Source of the DNA: PALSA-612 sp046729255
GTDB taxonomy: Bacteria; Actinomycetota; Thermoleophilia; Gaiellales; Gaiellaceae
Assembly (NCBI GenBank): GCA_046729255.1
Contig: JBKPGF010000044.1
Coordinates: 1 to 64,000 of the forward strand
Direction of reading: 5' to 3'
Length of the DNA stretch: 64,000 bases
Position 1 is the stretch's first letter; every line of letters starts with the position of its first letter. Shown here in pieces: positions 1-9,033 of this stretch. The position numbers and the translations under genes were made by a program. The notes below the pieces were generated by a model. It made no database searches, was not told the DNA's origin, and worked only from the letters and a program-made list of their open reading frames with translations.

Positions 1-2439
1 CTCAAGGGGAAGTCACAGCCGGTCGAAGCGTTCCAGCTCATCGAGGTGCTCGCAGACGCCGAGCCGGTCGCGCGGCATCTCGAACGGCCGATCGTGGGGC
101 GTGAGCGCGAGCGCCGGCGAATCAGGCGCGACTACGAGGACGCCGTAGCCGACCGGACGATCCGGCTTTTTACGCTCCTTGGCCCGGCGGGGATCGGCAA
201 GTCACGCCTCGTCGCCGACTTCCTCGAGCATGTCGGCGAGGAGGCGGACGTCCTCCACGGCCGCTGCCTTCACTACGGCGAGGGGATCACGTACTGGCCA
301 CTCGTCGAGATGCTGATGGGAATCGGCGTCGATCCGGACAGCGTGCTCGGGACGTCCGCAGCCGAGACGCAGCTCGCGTTCCGCCGCCTGCTCGAGGCCC
401 GCGCGGCGGAGCGGCCGCAGATCGTCGCGCTCGACGACATTCAGTGGGCAGAGCCGACGTTCCTCGAGCTCGTCGAGCACGTCGCCGACATGTCACGAGA
501 CGTCCCGATCTTCGTCCTCTGCGTGGCGCGTACCGAGCTACTCGACGCCCGACCCGGCTGGGGCGGCGGCAAGCTCAATGCGACGTCGCTCCTGCTCGAG
601 CCGCTCGACGAGAATGACTGCCAGCAGATGATCGAGAGGCTCGTTGCGGACGCGCCGCTCGACGAGGACACGCGCGAGCGGATGGTTGCCGCGTCGGGTG
701 GCAATCCACTCTACGTCGAGGAGATGCTCGCGATGGTGCGCGAGCAAGGAGGGAACGGCGAGATCGTGGTGCCCCCGACCATCCATGCATTGCTCCAGGC
801 ACGTCTCGATGCACTCGACGGAGACGAACGCACCGTCCTCGAGCGTGGTTCTGTGGAAGGCCAGGTCTTCCACCGCAGCTCGGTAGCGGAGCTGGCGCCG
901 CCTTCGGTGAAGCCGGCAGTCGACGCCCATCTCGCGACGCTCGTGCGGAGAGAGCTCATCCGTGGCGACGCCGCGATCTTCGAGGACGACGAGGGTTTCC
1001 GCTTCCGCCACATCCTCATTCGTGACGCGGCGTACGACTCGATGTCGAAGGCTTCCAGGGCTGAGCTGCACGAGCAGTTCGCCAACTGGTTGGAACGCCA
1101 TGAGCTCGTCGAGCGCGACGAGGTGCTCGGCTACCACCTCGCACAGGCGCACGCGTATCGCACGGAGCTCGATCCCGGAGATCCCGTCCTCCACGACCTC
1201 GCCGGTCGCGCGGCCGGGCATCTGGTTATCGCCGGGAGGTCAGCGCTCGACCACGGAGATTTCCACGCGGCGCGCTCGCTGCTCGAGCGTGCGACAGCCA
1301 TCCTGCCCCCTGACCACGAGCGCACCCACGCCCTCGCACCTGACCTCGCGGCCGCGTACTTCGAGACAGGTGACGAGCGGTTCACCGAGATTCTCCGCGC
1401 CGCGCGAGCCGCAGCCGACCGGGGTACGAGCGCGCGTGCTTCGATCGCACTCGCCGCCTATCCCGTGTCAGGCCGGCGCGGATCGGCCGATGAGCGCGAA
1501 GCACTGAGGGAGGAGGCCCGGGACGTGTTCGAGGCCCTGGGCGACGACAGCGGGCTCGCCGAGTACTGGCTGGCGGTCGGCTGGGAGGCATGGGCAAGGT
1601 GCAGGGCGGTCGAGACCGCGAGCGCGTGTGAGAACGCCCTTGCCCACCTCGACCGGGCAGCCGCCTCGCACAGCCGCCTCGGTCGCAGGGCGCGCTTCCT
1701 CCTGCTCAGGACGTATATCTACTCGCCGATGCCGGTCGACGAAGCGCTCGAGCGAGCGAGGAGCATGGTGGAAGAAAACCAGGGCCCGCTCGCCGAGGCT
1801 CAGCAGCAAGCGGTCGTGGGGCGACTCCTCGCGATGGGGGGCGAGATCGATAGAGGGCGCGAGATGATGCACGGCGCCCGCCAGGTGTTCGCCGACGCCG
1901 GTCTGCTCGTCTCTGCCGGCTCGATGGCGCTCGCCGAGGGTGAGATGGAGCTCGAGGCCGGCGACTGGGAGCGCTCCGAGCGCGTTCTCCGCGATGGGCT
2001 CCGCGTCCTCGAAGAGATCGGCAATCGGGACTTCTACCCAACGCTCTCGGCCGTGCTCGCTCTCGTTCTCCTCAACGAGGGCCGCTTCGCGGAGACCCGA
2101 GAGTGGCTCGATCGGGCGCAAGAGACCACCGACGCCGACGACCTCGTCAACTTCGTTTTCATGGGCTTCATCGACAGCGCCCTGCTTGCCCGTGAAGGCA
2201 GGCTGGCGGAAGCCGAAGCAGCAGGGCAACGTGCGGTCGACCTCGCCGACCAGATCGACTTCGTCCTCGCACGCCCCATGGCCTACTCCTACTACGCGGA
2301 GACGCTGGCGCTGGCAGGGAAGCACGACGAGGCGGTCCGTCACGCGCGCACCGCAGTGGCGATCACCTCGGCAAAGGGAGCCGTCATGCGCAGCAAGCAC
2401 CTACGCGAGCGGCTCGCGGCCGTGGGAGTCGACGTCTAG
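1..2439 (+). CDS. AAA-ATPase/TPR signalling protein, 3' part (adenylate-cyclase-linked type)
   Basis: The frame is open from base 1, so the gene starts upstream. The first visible residues (LKGKSQPVEAFQLIEV) look like the end of a class III adenylate/guanylate cyclase domain. An AAA-type ATPase follows, with Walker A GPAGIGKSRLV and Walker B IVALDDIQWAE, then a long helical TPR-like region up to the stop. This is the usual order of actinobacterial cyclase-AAA-TPR regulators, which are thought to couple a nucleotide cyclase to protein-protein sensing. The cyclase domain itself is outside the window, so whether it is catalytic cannot be judged. The stop shares a CTAG with the convergent gene on the other strand. 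Confidence 0.8.
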   Translation, partial: LKGKSQPVEAFQLIEVLADAEPVARHLERPIVGRERERRRIRRDYEDAVADRTIRLFTLLGPAGIGKSRLVADFLEHVGEEADVLHGRCLHYGEGITYWPLVEMLMGIGVDPDSVLGTSAAETQLAFRRLLEARAAERPQIVALDDIQWAEPTFLELVEHVADMSRDVPIFVLCVARTELLDARPGWGGGKLNATSLLLEPLDENDCQQMIERLVADAPLDEDTRERMVAASGGNPLYVEEMLAMVREQGGNGEIVVPPTIHALLQARLDALDGDERTVLERGSVEGQVFHRSSVAELAPPSVKPAVDAHLATLVRRELIRGDAAIFEDDEGFRFRHILIRDAAYDSMSKASRAELHEQFANWLERHELVERDEVLGYHLAQAHAYRTELDPGDPVLHDLAGRAAGHLVIAGRSALDHGDFHAARSLLERATAILPPDHERTHALAPDLAAAYFETGDERFTEILRAARAAADRGTSARASIALAAYPVSGRRGSADEREALREEARDVFEALGDDSGLAEYWLAVGWEAWARCRAVETASACENALAHLDRAAASHSRLGRRARFLLLRTYIYSPMPVDEALERARSMVEENQGPLAEAQQQAVVGRLLAMGGEIDRGREMMHGARQVFADAGLLVSAGSMALAEGEMELEAGDWERSERVLRDGLRVLEEIGNRDFYPTLSAVLALVLLNEGRFAETREWLDRAQETTDADDLVNFVFMGFIDSALLAREGRLAEAEAAGQRAVDLADQIDFVLARPMAYSYYAETLALAGKHDEAVRHARTAVAITSAKGAVMRSKHLRERLAAVGVDV

Positions 2440-3923
2440 CGGAGCACCGCTTCCTCGACGAGCGCGTCGAGGAGATTCGCGTACTCTGGGTCGCGCTCGG
2501 GGTCGTAACCCGGGACGAGATGGCGGCGGACGTGGAGCTCGGCGGTCGGCGCGTCCGCGCGCACGAGGCATGCCGCCTGGACCGCACGAACAAACGCGTC
2601 GAGCTGGCGGCGTAAGTGGAGCGGGTCGTAGGCCGCCATCCGCTCGGCGAGCGAGTCGAGCGCCGCGTCGACTCGCGGCTCGACCCCACGCGAGCGCTCG
2701 AGGACGAGCTCGAGCGTCCCGAAGCGCTCGAGGTCACGTGCCACCTGCGCGCAGAGGACGTTGTGCGTGCCCTCCCAGCTCTCGAAGACGATCGCGTCCC
2801 GCCAGAGCCGCGGCAGCACCGAGAAGTCCTCGATCGTACCGTTGCCGCCGAGCACCTCGATGCCGCGACGCACGGCCCGGGTCGCCGCGGCGGACGTCGA
2901 GAACTTGTTCGCGTTCACGAGGATGCGGTGGTAGGCGACGTCGTCGACGTCGCTCGAGTCGACGAGCCTCGTCACGTTGAGGCTCGAGGCGAGCGCCGCC
3001 TCCGCCTCTGACCGCATCACCGCGAGGCTCTCGCGCACGAGTGGAAACTCGACTATCGGTTGCCCGAACGCCACGCGCTCACGCGCGAACGACGCCGCCT
3101 CGAGGTACGCGCGCCGCATGACAGCTGCCGAGCCGACGGCGTTCAACCAGCGCGACGTGTTGAGCACGACGCCCGCCGCGATCCTGAACCCGTCCTCGAG
3201 CGCGCCAATCGGGTACGCGACGGCGCCGTCGAACACGATCTCGCCGGTGGCGAGCGCGCGAGTACCGAGCTTGTCCTTGAGCTTGCGGATGGTAAAGCCG
3301 TTCGGCCGCGCGTCCACGTCGCGAGGGACGAGGAAGCAGCCGATTCCGCGCGTGCCCTCGGCCGCGCCCTCGGGCCGGGCAGTGACGACGAACTCGTCGG
3401 CGTCGGCCACGGAGCAGAACCACTTCTCGCCGTGCAGGCGCCACCGGTCTCCGTCCGCGACAGCCCGCGTGAGGTTCGCGCCGACGTCGGAGCCGCCGTG
3501 CTCCTCGGTGAGGAACTGGGCGCCGCGCTCGCAGCGATCGTAGTCCGTGTCCAGCAAGGGCGGCAGGAAGCGCTCGCGCAACTCGTCGGAGCCGTGCACG
3601 CGGAGCGCCCGAATCAGCCCTGCGGTGCAGGTGACCGGGCACGCGTGCCCGCCCTCGCCCGCGTGCGTGAGCAGGAAGAAGAGCCCGGCCTGCTCGAGCG
3701 GCTCCGCGTCGAGGATCCCCGACGCCCACACAGCGCGCCCGGCCTCCGCGTAGCGCGCGTCGAACTCGACGCTCGTCCCGTCGGTGGCCGGGCCGTGCCG
3801 CTCCAGCTCGTACACGAGCGGGTCGATCTCGCGTGCGACGACCTCGCCGAAGGCGGCGACGCGCGGCAAGTCGCCGAACCAGCGCTCGAGATCGGCACCC
3901 CAGAAGGTCTCCACGCGGCTCAA
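2436..3923 (-). CDS. acyl-CoA dehydrogenase, AidB/isovaleryl-CoA-like
   Basis: A 495-residue flavoprotein that should oxidise an acyl-CoA at the alpha-beta bond using FAD. The length and the long N-terminal helical part are closer to the AidB-like branch than to the 380-residue FadE type. The FAD/substrate loop AQFLTEEHGGSDVGAN, the WFCSVADADEFVVTAR segment and the C-terminal FESWEGTHNVLC are visible; the last carries the family Glu-Gly-Thr. The start is a TTG at 3923-3921 preceded by GGAG. It is divergent from the next acyl-CoA dehydrogenase with only 22 bp between them. The substrate is unknown. Confidence 0.85.
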   Translation of the reverse strand: MSRVETFWGADLERWFGDLPRVAAFGEVVAREIDPLVYELERHGPATDGTSVEFDARYAEAGRAVWASGILDAEPLEQAGLFFLLTHAGEGGHACPVTCTAGLIRALRVHGSDELRERFLPPLLDTDYDRCERGAQFLTEEHGGSDVGANLTRAVADGDRWRLHGEKWFCSVADADEFVVTARPEGAAEGTRGIGCFLVPRDVDARPNGFTIRKLKDKLGTRALATGEIVFDGAVAYPIGALEDGFRIAAGVVLNTSRWLNAVGSAAVMRRAYLEAASFARERVAFGQPIVEFPLVRESLAVMRSEAEAALASSLNVTRLVDSSDVDDVAYHRILVNANKFSTSAAATRAVRRGIEVLGGNGTIEDFSVLPRLWRDAIVFESWEGTHNVLCAQVARDLERFGTLELVLERSRGVEPRVDAALDSLAERMAAYDPLHLRRQLDAFVRAVQAACLVRADAPTAELHVRRHLVPGYDPERDPEYANLLDALVEEAVLR

Positions 3924-3933
3924 TGTACTCCGC

Positions 3934-3945
3934 TAGGTTCTCACC
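3934..3945 (+). promoter_or_regulatory. -10 element TAGGTT, leaderless start
   Basis: TAGGTT at 3934-3939 lies exactly 6 nt before the GTG at 3946, so transcription would begin at or next to the start codon. No convincing -35 or Shine-Dalgarno is present. Inferred from spacing only. Confidence 0.5.
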
Positions 3946-5064
3946 GTGCAGCTCCGCGACACCGCCGACGAAGCCGCCTTCCGCGCCGAGCTACGCGGCT
4001 GGCTCGAGGCCAACAACCCCGGTCTCGAAGGCCTCCTCGACATCGAGGCCAAGAAGGAGTGGAGCCGCAAGATCTACGACGCCGGTTACGCCGGCCTGAC
4101 CTGGCCGAAGGAGTTCGGGGGCCAGGGCGCGTCGTACTCGCACCAGGCGATCATGCTCGAGGAGTGGGCGCGCGCCGAGGCCCCGGGCCCGCTCGGGGTG
4201 ATCGGCCTCGGCATGGCCGGTCCGACGATCATCGTCCACGGAACGGAGGAGCAGAAGCAGCGCTACCTCGCGAACATCCTCTCCGGCGAGGACATCTGGT
4301 GCCAGGGCTTCTCCGAGCCGGGGGCCGGCTCCGACCTGTCGGCCGTGAGGACGAGCGCCGAGCTCCGGGACGGCCACTTCGTCGTGTCGGGCCAGAAGAT
4401 CTGGTCGTCGTACGCGCACATCGCCGACTGGTGCATCCTCGTCACGCGCTCCGATCCGGACTCCCAGCGCCATGCGGGTCTCACGTACCTGCTCGTCGAC
4501 ATGCACGCCCCCGGCGTAGAGGTGCGGCCCATCCGCCACATCACCGGCGACGCGGACTTCAACGAGATCTTCTTCGAGAACGTCGAGGTGCCCGTCGAGA
4601 ACGTCCTCGGCGAGATCGGCGACGGCTGGGCGGTCGCGATGACGACGTTGCTCCACGAGCGCGGGACGCTCGGCTTCGCACTGACCGGCACCCTCGAGGT
4701 GTCCGTCCGCAAGCTCATCGCGCTCTCCAAGGAGCGCGGCCTCGACGACTCGCGCCTGCGCGACCTCGTCGCGCGCGAGTGGATCGAGCTGCAGGCGCTC
4801 AAGCTCACGAACTACCGGGCGCTGACGAAGCTCGTCGAGACCGGCATCCCCGGGCCGGAGGGCTCGGTCTCGAAGCTCCACTGGTCGGAGCAGAACCAGC
4901 GGCTGATGAAGCTCGCGCTCGAGATCGAGGGCGACGAGAACGGCAACGGCTGGTGGCGGCACCAGCAGCTCCGCTCCCGCGGCAACACGATCGAGGCCGG
5001 CACGTCGGAGATCCTCCGCAACATCATCGCCGAGCGCGTGCTCGGCCTCCCGAGGTCCCGCTGA
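3946..5064 (+). CDS. acyl-CoA dehydrogenase (FadE type)
   Basis: A 372-residue acyl-CoA dehydrogenase of normal length. It contains the FAD-binding loop WCQGFSEPGAGSDLS, the beta-domain segment VVSGQKIWSSYAHIADWC, and near the C-terminus NTIEAGTSEILRN, whose Glu is the expected catalytic base. The start is GTG at 3946. Its stop overlaps the next gene by one base (TGATG), and that gene encodes an unusually short acyl-CoA dehydrogenase. This arrangement resembles the two-subunit FadE pairs of actinobacterial steroid and side-chain catabolism, where only one subunit carries the catalytic Glu. The heteromer is inference. Confidence 0.9.
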   Translation: MQLRDTADEAAFRAELRGWLEANNPGLEGLLDIEAKKEWSRKIYDAGYAGLTWPKEFGGQGASYSHQAIMLEEWARAEAPGPLGVIGLGMAGPTIIVHGTEEQKQRYLANILSGEDIWCQGFSEPGAGSDLSAVRTSAELRDGHFVVSGQKIWSSYAHIADWCILVTRSDPDSQRHAGLTYLLVDMHAPGVEVRPIRHITGDADFNEIFFENVEVPVENVLGEIGDGWAVAMTTLLHERGTLGFALTGTLEVSVRKLIALSKERGLDDSRLRDLVAREWIELQALKLTNYRALTKLVETGIPGPEGSVSKLHWSEQNQRLMKLALEIEGDENGNGWWRHQQLRSRGNTIEAGTSEILRNIIAERVLGLPRSR

Positions 5065-5816
5065 TGCGATTCGCCTTCACGGAAGAGCAGGACGAGCTGC
5101 GGCGCCAGGCGCGCGCGCTTCTCGACGAGCGCGAGCCGTCGTGGGACGAGCTGGCGGAGCTCGGCTGGCTCGGCGTCTCCGTGCCCGAGGAAGCGGGCGG
5201 GGCTGGCCTCGGCTTCGTCGAGGAGGCCGTGCTGTTCGAGGAGCTGGGAAGGGCGCTTTATCCGGGCCCGTACTTCGCGACGGTCGCGCTCGCGCTGCCG
5301 GGGCTGGCCCCGGACGAGCAGGCAGCAGTGGCGCGCGGTGAGCGGAAGTTCGAGGACCACGAGGTCTCGCTGGACGGCGCCGTCACACGGACGCGCGCGT
5401 TCGCCGCGCTCGCCGCGGAGGCCGTCGGGATCGCGCAGAAGGCGCTCGAGCTGGCCATCGAGCACGCGAAGTCGCGCGAGCAGTTCGGCAAGCCGATCGG
5501 CATCTACCAGGCCGTCTCGCACCCGATCGTCAACACGTACGTCGAGACCGAGCTCGCCCGCTCGCTCGCCTACTGGGCAGCGTGGTGCGTGGCCGAGGGC
5601 GAAGAAGATGCCGAGGTGGCGGCACTGGGGGCGAAGTCGTACGCCGCCGAGGCGGCCGTCGCCGCGTGCGAGCGCTCGATCCAGGTGCACGGCGGCATCG
5701 GCTTCACGTGGGAGCACCCGCTGCACCGCTACTACAAGCGGGCGCAGTGGATCGAGGCGTTCGGCGGCTACCCGGCGAAGCAACGTGCCGCGGTCGCCGC
5801 CAGGCTGCTCGACTAG
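5064..5816 (+). CDS. short acyl-CoA dehydrogenase-like subunit lacking the beta domain
   Basis: About 250 residues, against 350-380 for the family. The N-terminal helical domain (RFAFTEEQDELRRQARALL) and the C-terminal helical domain (KSREQFGKPIGIYQAVSH, then IQVHGGIGFTWEHPLHRYYK) are clear. Between roughly residues 80 and 115 only a short linker replaces the middle beta-barrel. The usual C-terminal Glu-Gly-Thr is replaced by IEAFGG, so independent catalysis is doubtful. It is translationally coupled (one-base overlap) to the full-length dehydrogenase upstream and is probably its partner. The frame is clean, so this looks like a real gene and not a sequencing artefact. Confidence 0.75.
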   Translation: MRFAFTEEQDELRRQARALLDEREPSWDELAELGWLGVSVPEEAGGAGLGFVEEAVLFEELGRALYPGPYFATVALALPGLAPDEQAAVARGERKFEDHEVSLDGAVTRTRAFAALAAEAVGIAQKALELAIEHAKSREQFGKPIGIYQAVSHPIVNTYVETELARSLAYWAAWCVAEGEEDAEVAALGAKSYAAEAAVAACERSIQVHGGIGFTWEHPLHRYYKRAQWIEAFGGYPAKQRAAVAARLLD

Positions 5817-5822
5817 GAGCGC

Positions 5823-6614
5823 GTGAAGACCGTCCTCGTCACGGGCTCGTCGACAGGCATCGGCAAGGCGTGCGCAAAGCGATTCGCGGCACGCGGCTGG
5901 CGTGTGCTCGCCGGCGTCCGGAAACCGGGAGACGCACCCGCCGGCACCGAGGAGGTGCTCCTCGACGTCACGGACGGCGACGCGTGCGTGGCAGCGGCGA
6001 GCAAGGTCGACCGGCTCGACGGCCTCGTCGACAACGCCGGCATCGCTGTCGCGTCACCGCTCGAGTACCTGCCTCTCGCGGAGCTGCGCCGCCAGCTTGA
6101 GGTGAACGTCGTCGGACAGCTGGCCGTCATCCAGGCGCTCCTGCCGGCCCTTCGCACGGCGCGAGGACGCATCGTCATCGTCGGCTCGATCGCCGGCAAG
6201 AGCGCGCTGCCGTTCCTCGGCGCGTACGCGATGTCGAAGCACGCGCTGGAGGCGATGGGCGACTCGCTGCGCCTGGAGCTCGCGCCCGACGGTGTCCACG
6301 TGGCACTCGTGGAGCCTGGAACGATCGCGACGCCGATCTGGTCGAAGCCTCAGGAGAACGTCGACGCGCTGCCACCGGAAGCGATCACTCGCTACGGCAG
6401 GCGAATCGAAACGTTCCGGACGGCGGCGGCGGCGCGTGCGGCGAAGGCCGCGCCTGCGGACAAGGTGGCGGACGCGATCGAGCATGCGCTCACGACCGAG
6501 CGGCCCAAGACCCGTTACCTCGTGGGCCGTGACGCGAAGATCAGGTCGACCATCGAGAAGCTCCCCGACCGGCTGCGGGATCGCGTGATCGCCAAGGCGT
6601 TGCTAGGCAAGTAA
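5823..6614 (+). CDS. short-chain dehydrogenase/reductase
   Basis: A 263-residue classical SDR. It has the nucleotide-binding TGSSTGIG near residue 8, the NAG motif (VDNAGIA), a catalytic Ser in VGSIAG and the active-site YAMSK. The C-terminal part, which continues past the Rossmann core to KLPDRLRDRVIAKALL, may help in substrate choice or membrane contact. The GTG start at 5823 is preceded by AGGAGC directly after the upstream stop, which suggests one operon with the two acyl-CoA dehydrogenases. It probably oxidises or reduces a hydroxy/keto intermediate; the substrate cannot be told. Confidence 0.88.
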   Translation: MKTVLVTGSSTGIGKACAKRFAARGWRVLAGVRKPGDAPAGTEEVLLDVTDGDACVAAASKVDRLDGLVDNAGIAVASPLEYLPLAELRRQLEVNVVGQLAVIQALLPALRTARGRIVIVGSIAGKSALPFLGAYAMSKHALEAMGDSLRLELAPDGVHVALVEPGTIATPIWSKPQENVDALPPEAITRYGRRIETFRTAAAARAAKAAPADKVADAIEHALTTERPKTRYLVGRDAKIRSTIEKLPDRLRDRVIAKALLGK

Positions 6615-6622
6615 GTCCCGGT

Positions 6623-6635
6623 TACCGTTCCGCTC
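6623..6635 (+). promoter_or_regulatory. -10 element TACCGT, leaderless start
   Basis: TACCGT at 6623-6628 is followed by 7 nt and then the ATG at 6636. There is no Shine-Dalgarno. This suggests that the ligase gene has its own leaderless promoter despite lying only 21 bp behind the SDR gene. Confidence 0.45.
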
Positions 6636-8231
6636 ATGGACGGCTTGATGATGGACTTCCAGCTGACGCTCCCCCCGCTCCTGCGGCGCGCGGAGACGTA
6701 CTTCCCGAACAAGCAGATCGTGACGCGGCTCCCCGACAAGAGCTTTCACCGCTACACGTACGCGGACTGCTGCCGCCGCTCGCGCCAGCTCGCAGCGGCG
6801 CTCCAGAAGCTCGGGCTCGAGCGCGGCGATCGCGTCGCCACACTGGCCTGGAACCACTACCAGCACATGGAGTGCTACCTCGGCATCCCGTGCGGCGGCT
6901 TCGTCCTCCACACGCTGAACCTCCGGCTGCACCCCTCCGACCTCGCATACATCGCCAGGCACGCCGGCGACAAGGTCGTCGTCGTCGACCGGATGCTCCT
7001 GCCGTTGCTCGAGCAGTTCAAGAACGACACGCCGATCGAGCACGTCCTCGTGGTCGAGGACTCGTACGAGGAGCTGCTGGAGACGGCCCACGCCGACGAG
7101 TGGGAAGACCCCGAGCTCGACGAGAAGGAAGCCGCGGCCATGTGCTACACGAGCGGCACGACGGGGATGCCGAAGGGCGTCGTCTACTCGCACCGGTCGA
7201 CGATCCTCCACACGCTCGGCGTCGCCTCCGGCGCGCCGCTCGGCCATCCGCTGTCGGAGGCCGACACGTTCCTGCCGGTCGTCCCGATGTTCCACGCGAA
7301 CGCGTGGGGCTACCCGTACCTCGCGACGATGATGGGCGCGAACATCGTCTACCCGGGACCGCACCTCGACGGCGAGAGCCTCCTCGACGCATTCGAACAG
7401 GAGCAGGTGACCTGGACGGCAGGCGTGCCGACGATCTGGCTCGGCATCCTCGCGCAGCTCGACGCGAACCCCGGCAAGTGGGACCTCTCAGCGCTCAAGG
7501 GGATGCTCTGCGGCGGCTCGGCGCCGCCGCGGGCGATGATCGACGCCTACAAGAAGCACGGCCTCTCGGTCGTCCACGGCTGGGGCATGACCGAGACGTC
7601 GCCCGTCGCATCCGTCACCGACCTCCCCGGCGAGCTGAAGAACGCCGACTGGGAGGAGCAGCTCGACTACATCGAGATGCAGGGCAGTCCGCTGCCGTTC
7701 GTCGAGCTCCGTGCGCGCGACGCCGACGGCAACGAGATCCCGTGGGACGACGAGACGATGGGCGAGCTCGAGATCCGCGGGCCGTGGGTCGCGGCCGGCT
7801 ACTACAACTCCGACGAACAGGCCGACCGCTGGACAGAGGACGGCTGGTTCATGACCGGCGACATCGTCACGCTCCACCCGAGCGGCTTCATTCGCATCCA
7901 GGACCGGACGAAGGACGTCATCAAGTCCGGCGGTGAGTGGATCTCGTCGGTCGCGCTGGAGAACGCGCTCATGGGCCACCCGGCCGTGACGGAAGCGGCG
8001 GTGATCGCCGTGCCGCACGAGAAGTGGGCCGAGCGGCCGCTCGCCGTGTGCGTCCTCTGCGGTGAGGTGACGGAGGAGGAGCTACGCGAGTTCCTCGAGC
8101 CGCAGTTCGCGAAGTGGTGGCTACCGGACGGCTTTGAGTTCGTCGACGAGATCCCGAAGACGGGCGTCGGGAAGTTCCGCAAGACGGCGCTGCGCGAGAT
8201 GTTCGTCGCGCAGGCGGCGCCAACGGACTGA
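6636..8231 (+). CDS. acyl-CoA synthetase (AMP-forming)
   Basis: A 531-residue ANL-superfamily ligase that activates a carboxylic acid with ATP and CoA by way of an acyl-adenylate. The P-loop-like YTSGTTGMPKGVVYSHRS is at about residues 168-185, the aromatic/Thr-Glu motif is GWGMTETSP, the ribose-binding motif is GWFMTGDIV, and the C-terminal catalytic Lys lies in TGVGKFRKT. The overall pattern is that of medium/long-chain fatty-acyl-CoA synthetases. Its neighbours are acyl-CoA dehydrogenases, SDRs and thioesterases, so it probably feeds the local beta-oxidation-like pathway. Chain length is not predictable. Confidence 0.9.
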   Translation: MDGLMMDFQLTLPPLLRRAETYFPNKQIVTRLPDKSFHRYTYADCCRRSRQLAAALQKLGLERGDRVATLAWNHYQHMECYLGIPCGGFVLHTLNLRLHPSDLAYIARHAGDKVVVVDRMLLPLLEQFKNDTPIEHVLVVEDSYEELLETAHADEWEDPELDEKEAAAMCYTSGTTGMPKGVVYSHRSTILHTLGVASGAPLGHPLSEADTFLPVVPMFHANAWGYPYLATMMGANIVYPGPHLDGESLLDAFEQEQVTWTAGVPTIWLGILAQLDANPGKWDLSALKGMLCGGSAPPRAMIDAYKKHGLSVVHGWGMTETSPVASVTDLPGELKNADWEEQLDYIEMQGSPLPFVELRARDADGNEIPWDDETMGELEIRGPWVAAGYYNSDEQADRWTEDGWFMTGDIVTLHPSGFIRIQDRTKDVIKSGGEWISSVALENALMGHPAVTEAAVIAVPHEKWAERPLAVCVLCGEVTEEELREFLEPQFAKWWLPDGFEFVDEIPKTGVGKFRKTALREMFVAQAAPTD

Positions 8232-8324
8232 CCGCCACCACCCGGCGAAGACACCGACGTTCCGCTCGGCCACCCAGGCCGCGTGTAGCTCGGCGGTGGA
8301 GCGCGGGACGCTGTCACGTGCACT

Positions 8325-8374
8325 TAGCACGATCGGTCGTTCTCCATGCCTCCATAGTACGACCGGTCGTGCTA
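8325..8374 (+). promoter_or_regulatory. pair of TetR-type operators
   Basis: Two related palindromes lie in the spacer upstream of the TetR gene. The core ACGATCGGTCGT (8329-8340) has one mismatched pair, and ACGACCGGTCGT (8359-8370) is perfect. Both are flanked by TAG/CT-like ends (TAGTACGACCGGTCGTGCTA at 8355-8374). The start-to-start distance is 30 bp, close to three helical turns, which suits two dimers on one face of the DNA. They most likely serve autoregulation of the operon that follows. Confidence 0.75.
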
Positions 8375-8391
8375 TCTTGTCAAGGCGAATT

Positions 8392-9033
8392 TTGGGCGAA
8401 CTGCTCACCACCCCCTCCGAGTCCTCCTCGAAACGACGCCGCTCCGACGGCGAGCGCAGCCGCGCGGCGATCCTCTATGCGGCAACGCAGCTGGCGACCG
8501 TCGAAGGCCTCGACGGTCTGTCCATCGGCCGTCTCGCTGAGCACACGGGCATGTCGAAGAGCGGCCTCTACGCGCACTTCGGCTCGAAGGAGGAGCTGCA
8601 GCTGGCGACGATCGACACCGCAAGCGAGATCTTCGTGCGAGAGGTGATCGAGCCGGCACGGGTAGCCGAGGGTGCGGCGCGCATCGAGGCGCTTGCGAAC
8701 GCCTTCCTCTCGTACCTCGAGCGCAGGGTCTTTCCCGGTGGCTGCTTCTTCGCGGCCGCGCAGGCGGAGCTCGACACGCATCCCGGCCCGGTGCGCGAGA
8801 AGCTGCGCGAGGCAAGCCGCAGCTGGTTCGACTACGTCGAGCGGCAGGTACGCGGCGCGCAGGACATGGGCGAGCTCCGCCCGGACGAGGATCCCGCCCA
8901 GCTGTCGTTCGAGATCGACGCGATGCTGAAGATGGCGACGGCGATGTTCGTCCTCCACGACGACGCCGAGGCATTGGAGCGCGCGCGACGCGGCGTCGAG
9001 GTGCGCGTCGCCCGTGCGAAGATCGGTGCGTGA
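8392..9033 (+). CDS. TetR-family transcriptional regulator
   Basis: About 213 residues. The N-terminal helix-turn-helix covers roughly residues 20-65 (RAAILYAATQLATVEGLDGL, then LAEHTGMSKSGLYAHFGSKE), typical of TetR repressors. The C-terminal ligand domain contains an FPGGCFFAAAQAELD segment like those of acyl-CoA or lipophilic-ligand sensors. No ATG exists near the domain start. TTG at 8392, with AAGG 7 nt upstream, is the best candidate; TTG at 8377 is possible. It overlaps the thioesterase gene by GTGA and heads a six-gene operon (8392-12267) that it probably represses through the palindromes just upstream. Confidence 0.85.
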   Translation: MGELLTTPSESSSKRRRSDGERSRAAILYAATQLATVEGLDGLSIGRLAEHTGMSKSGLYAHFGSKEELQLATIDTASEIFVREVIEPARVAEGAARIEALANAFLSYLERRVFPGGCFFAAAQAELDTHPGPVREKLREASRSWFDYVERQVRGAQDMGELRPDEDPAQLSFEIDAMLKMATAMFVLHDDAEALERARRGVEVRVARAKIGA

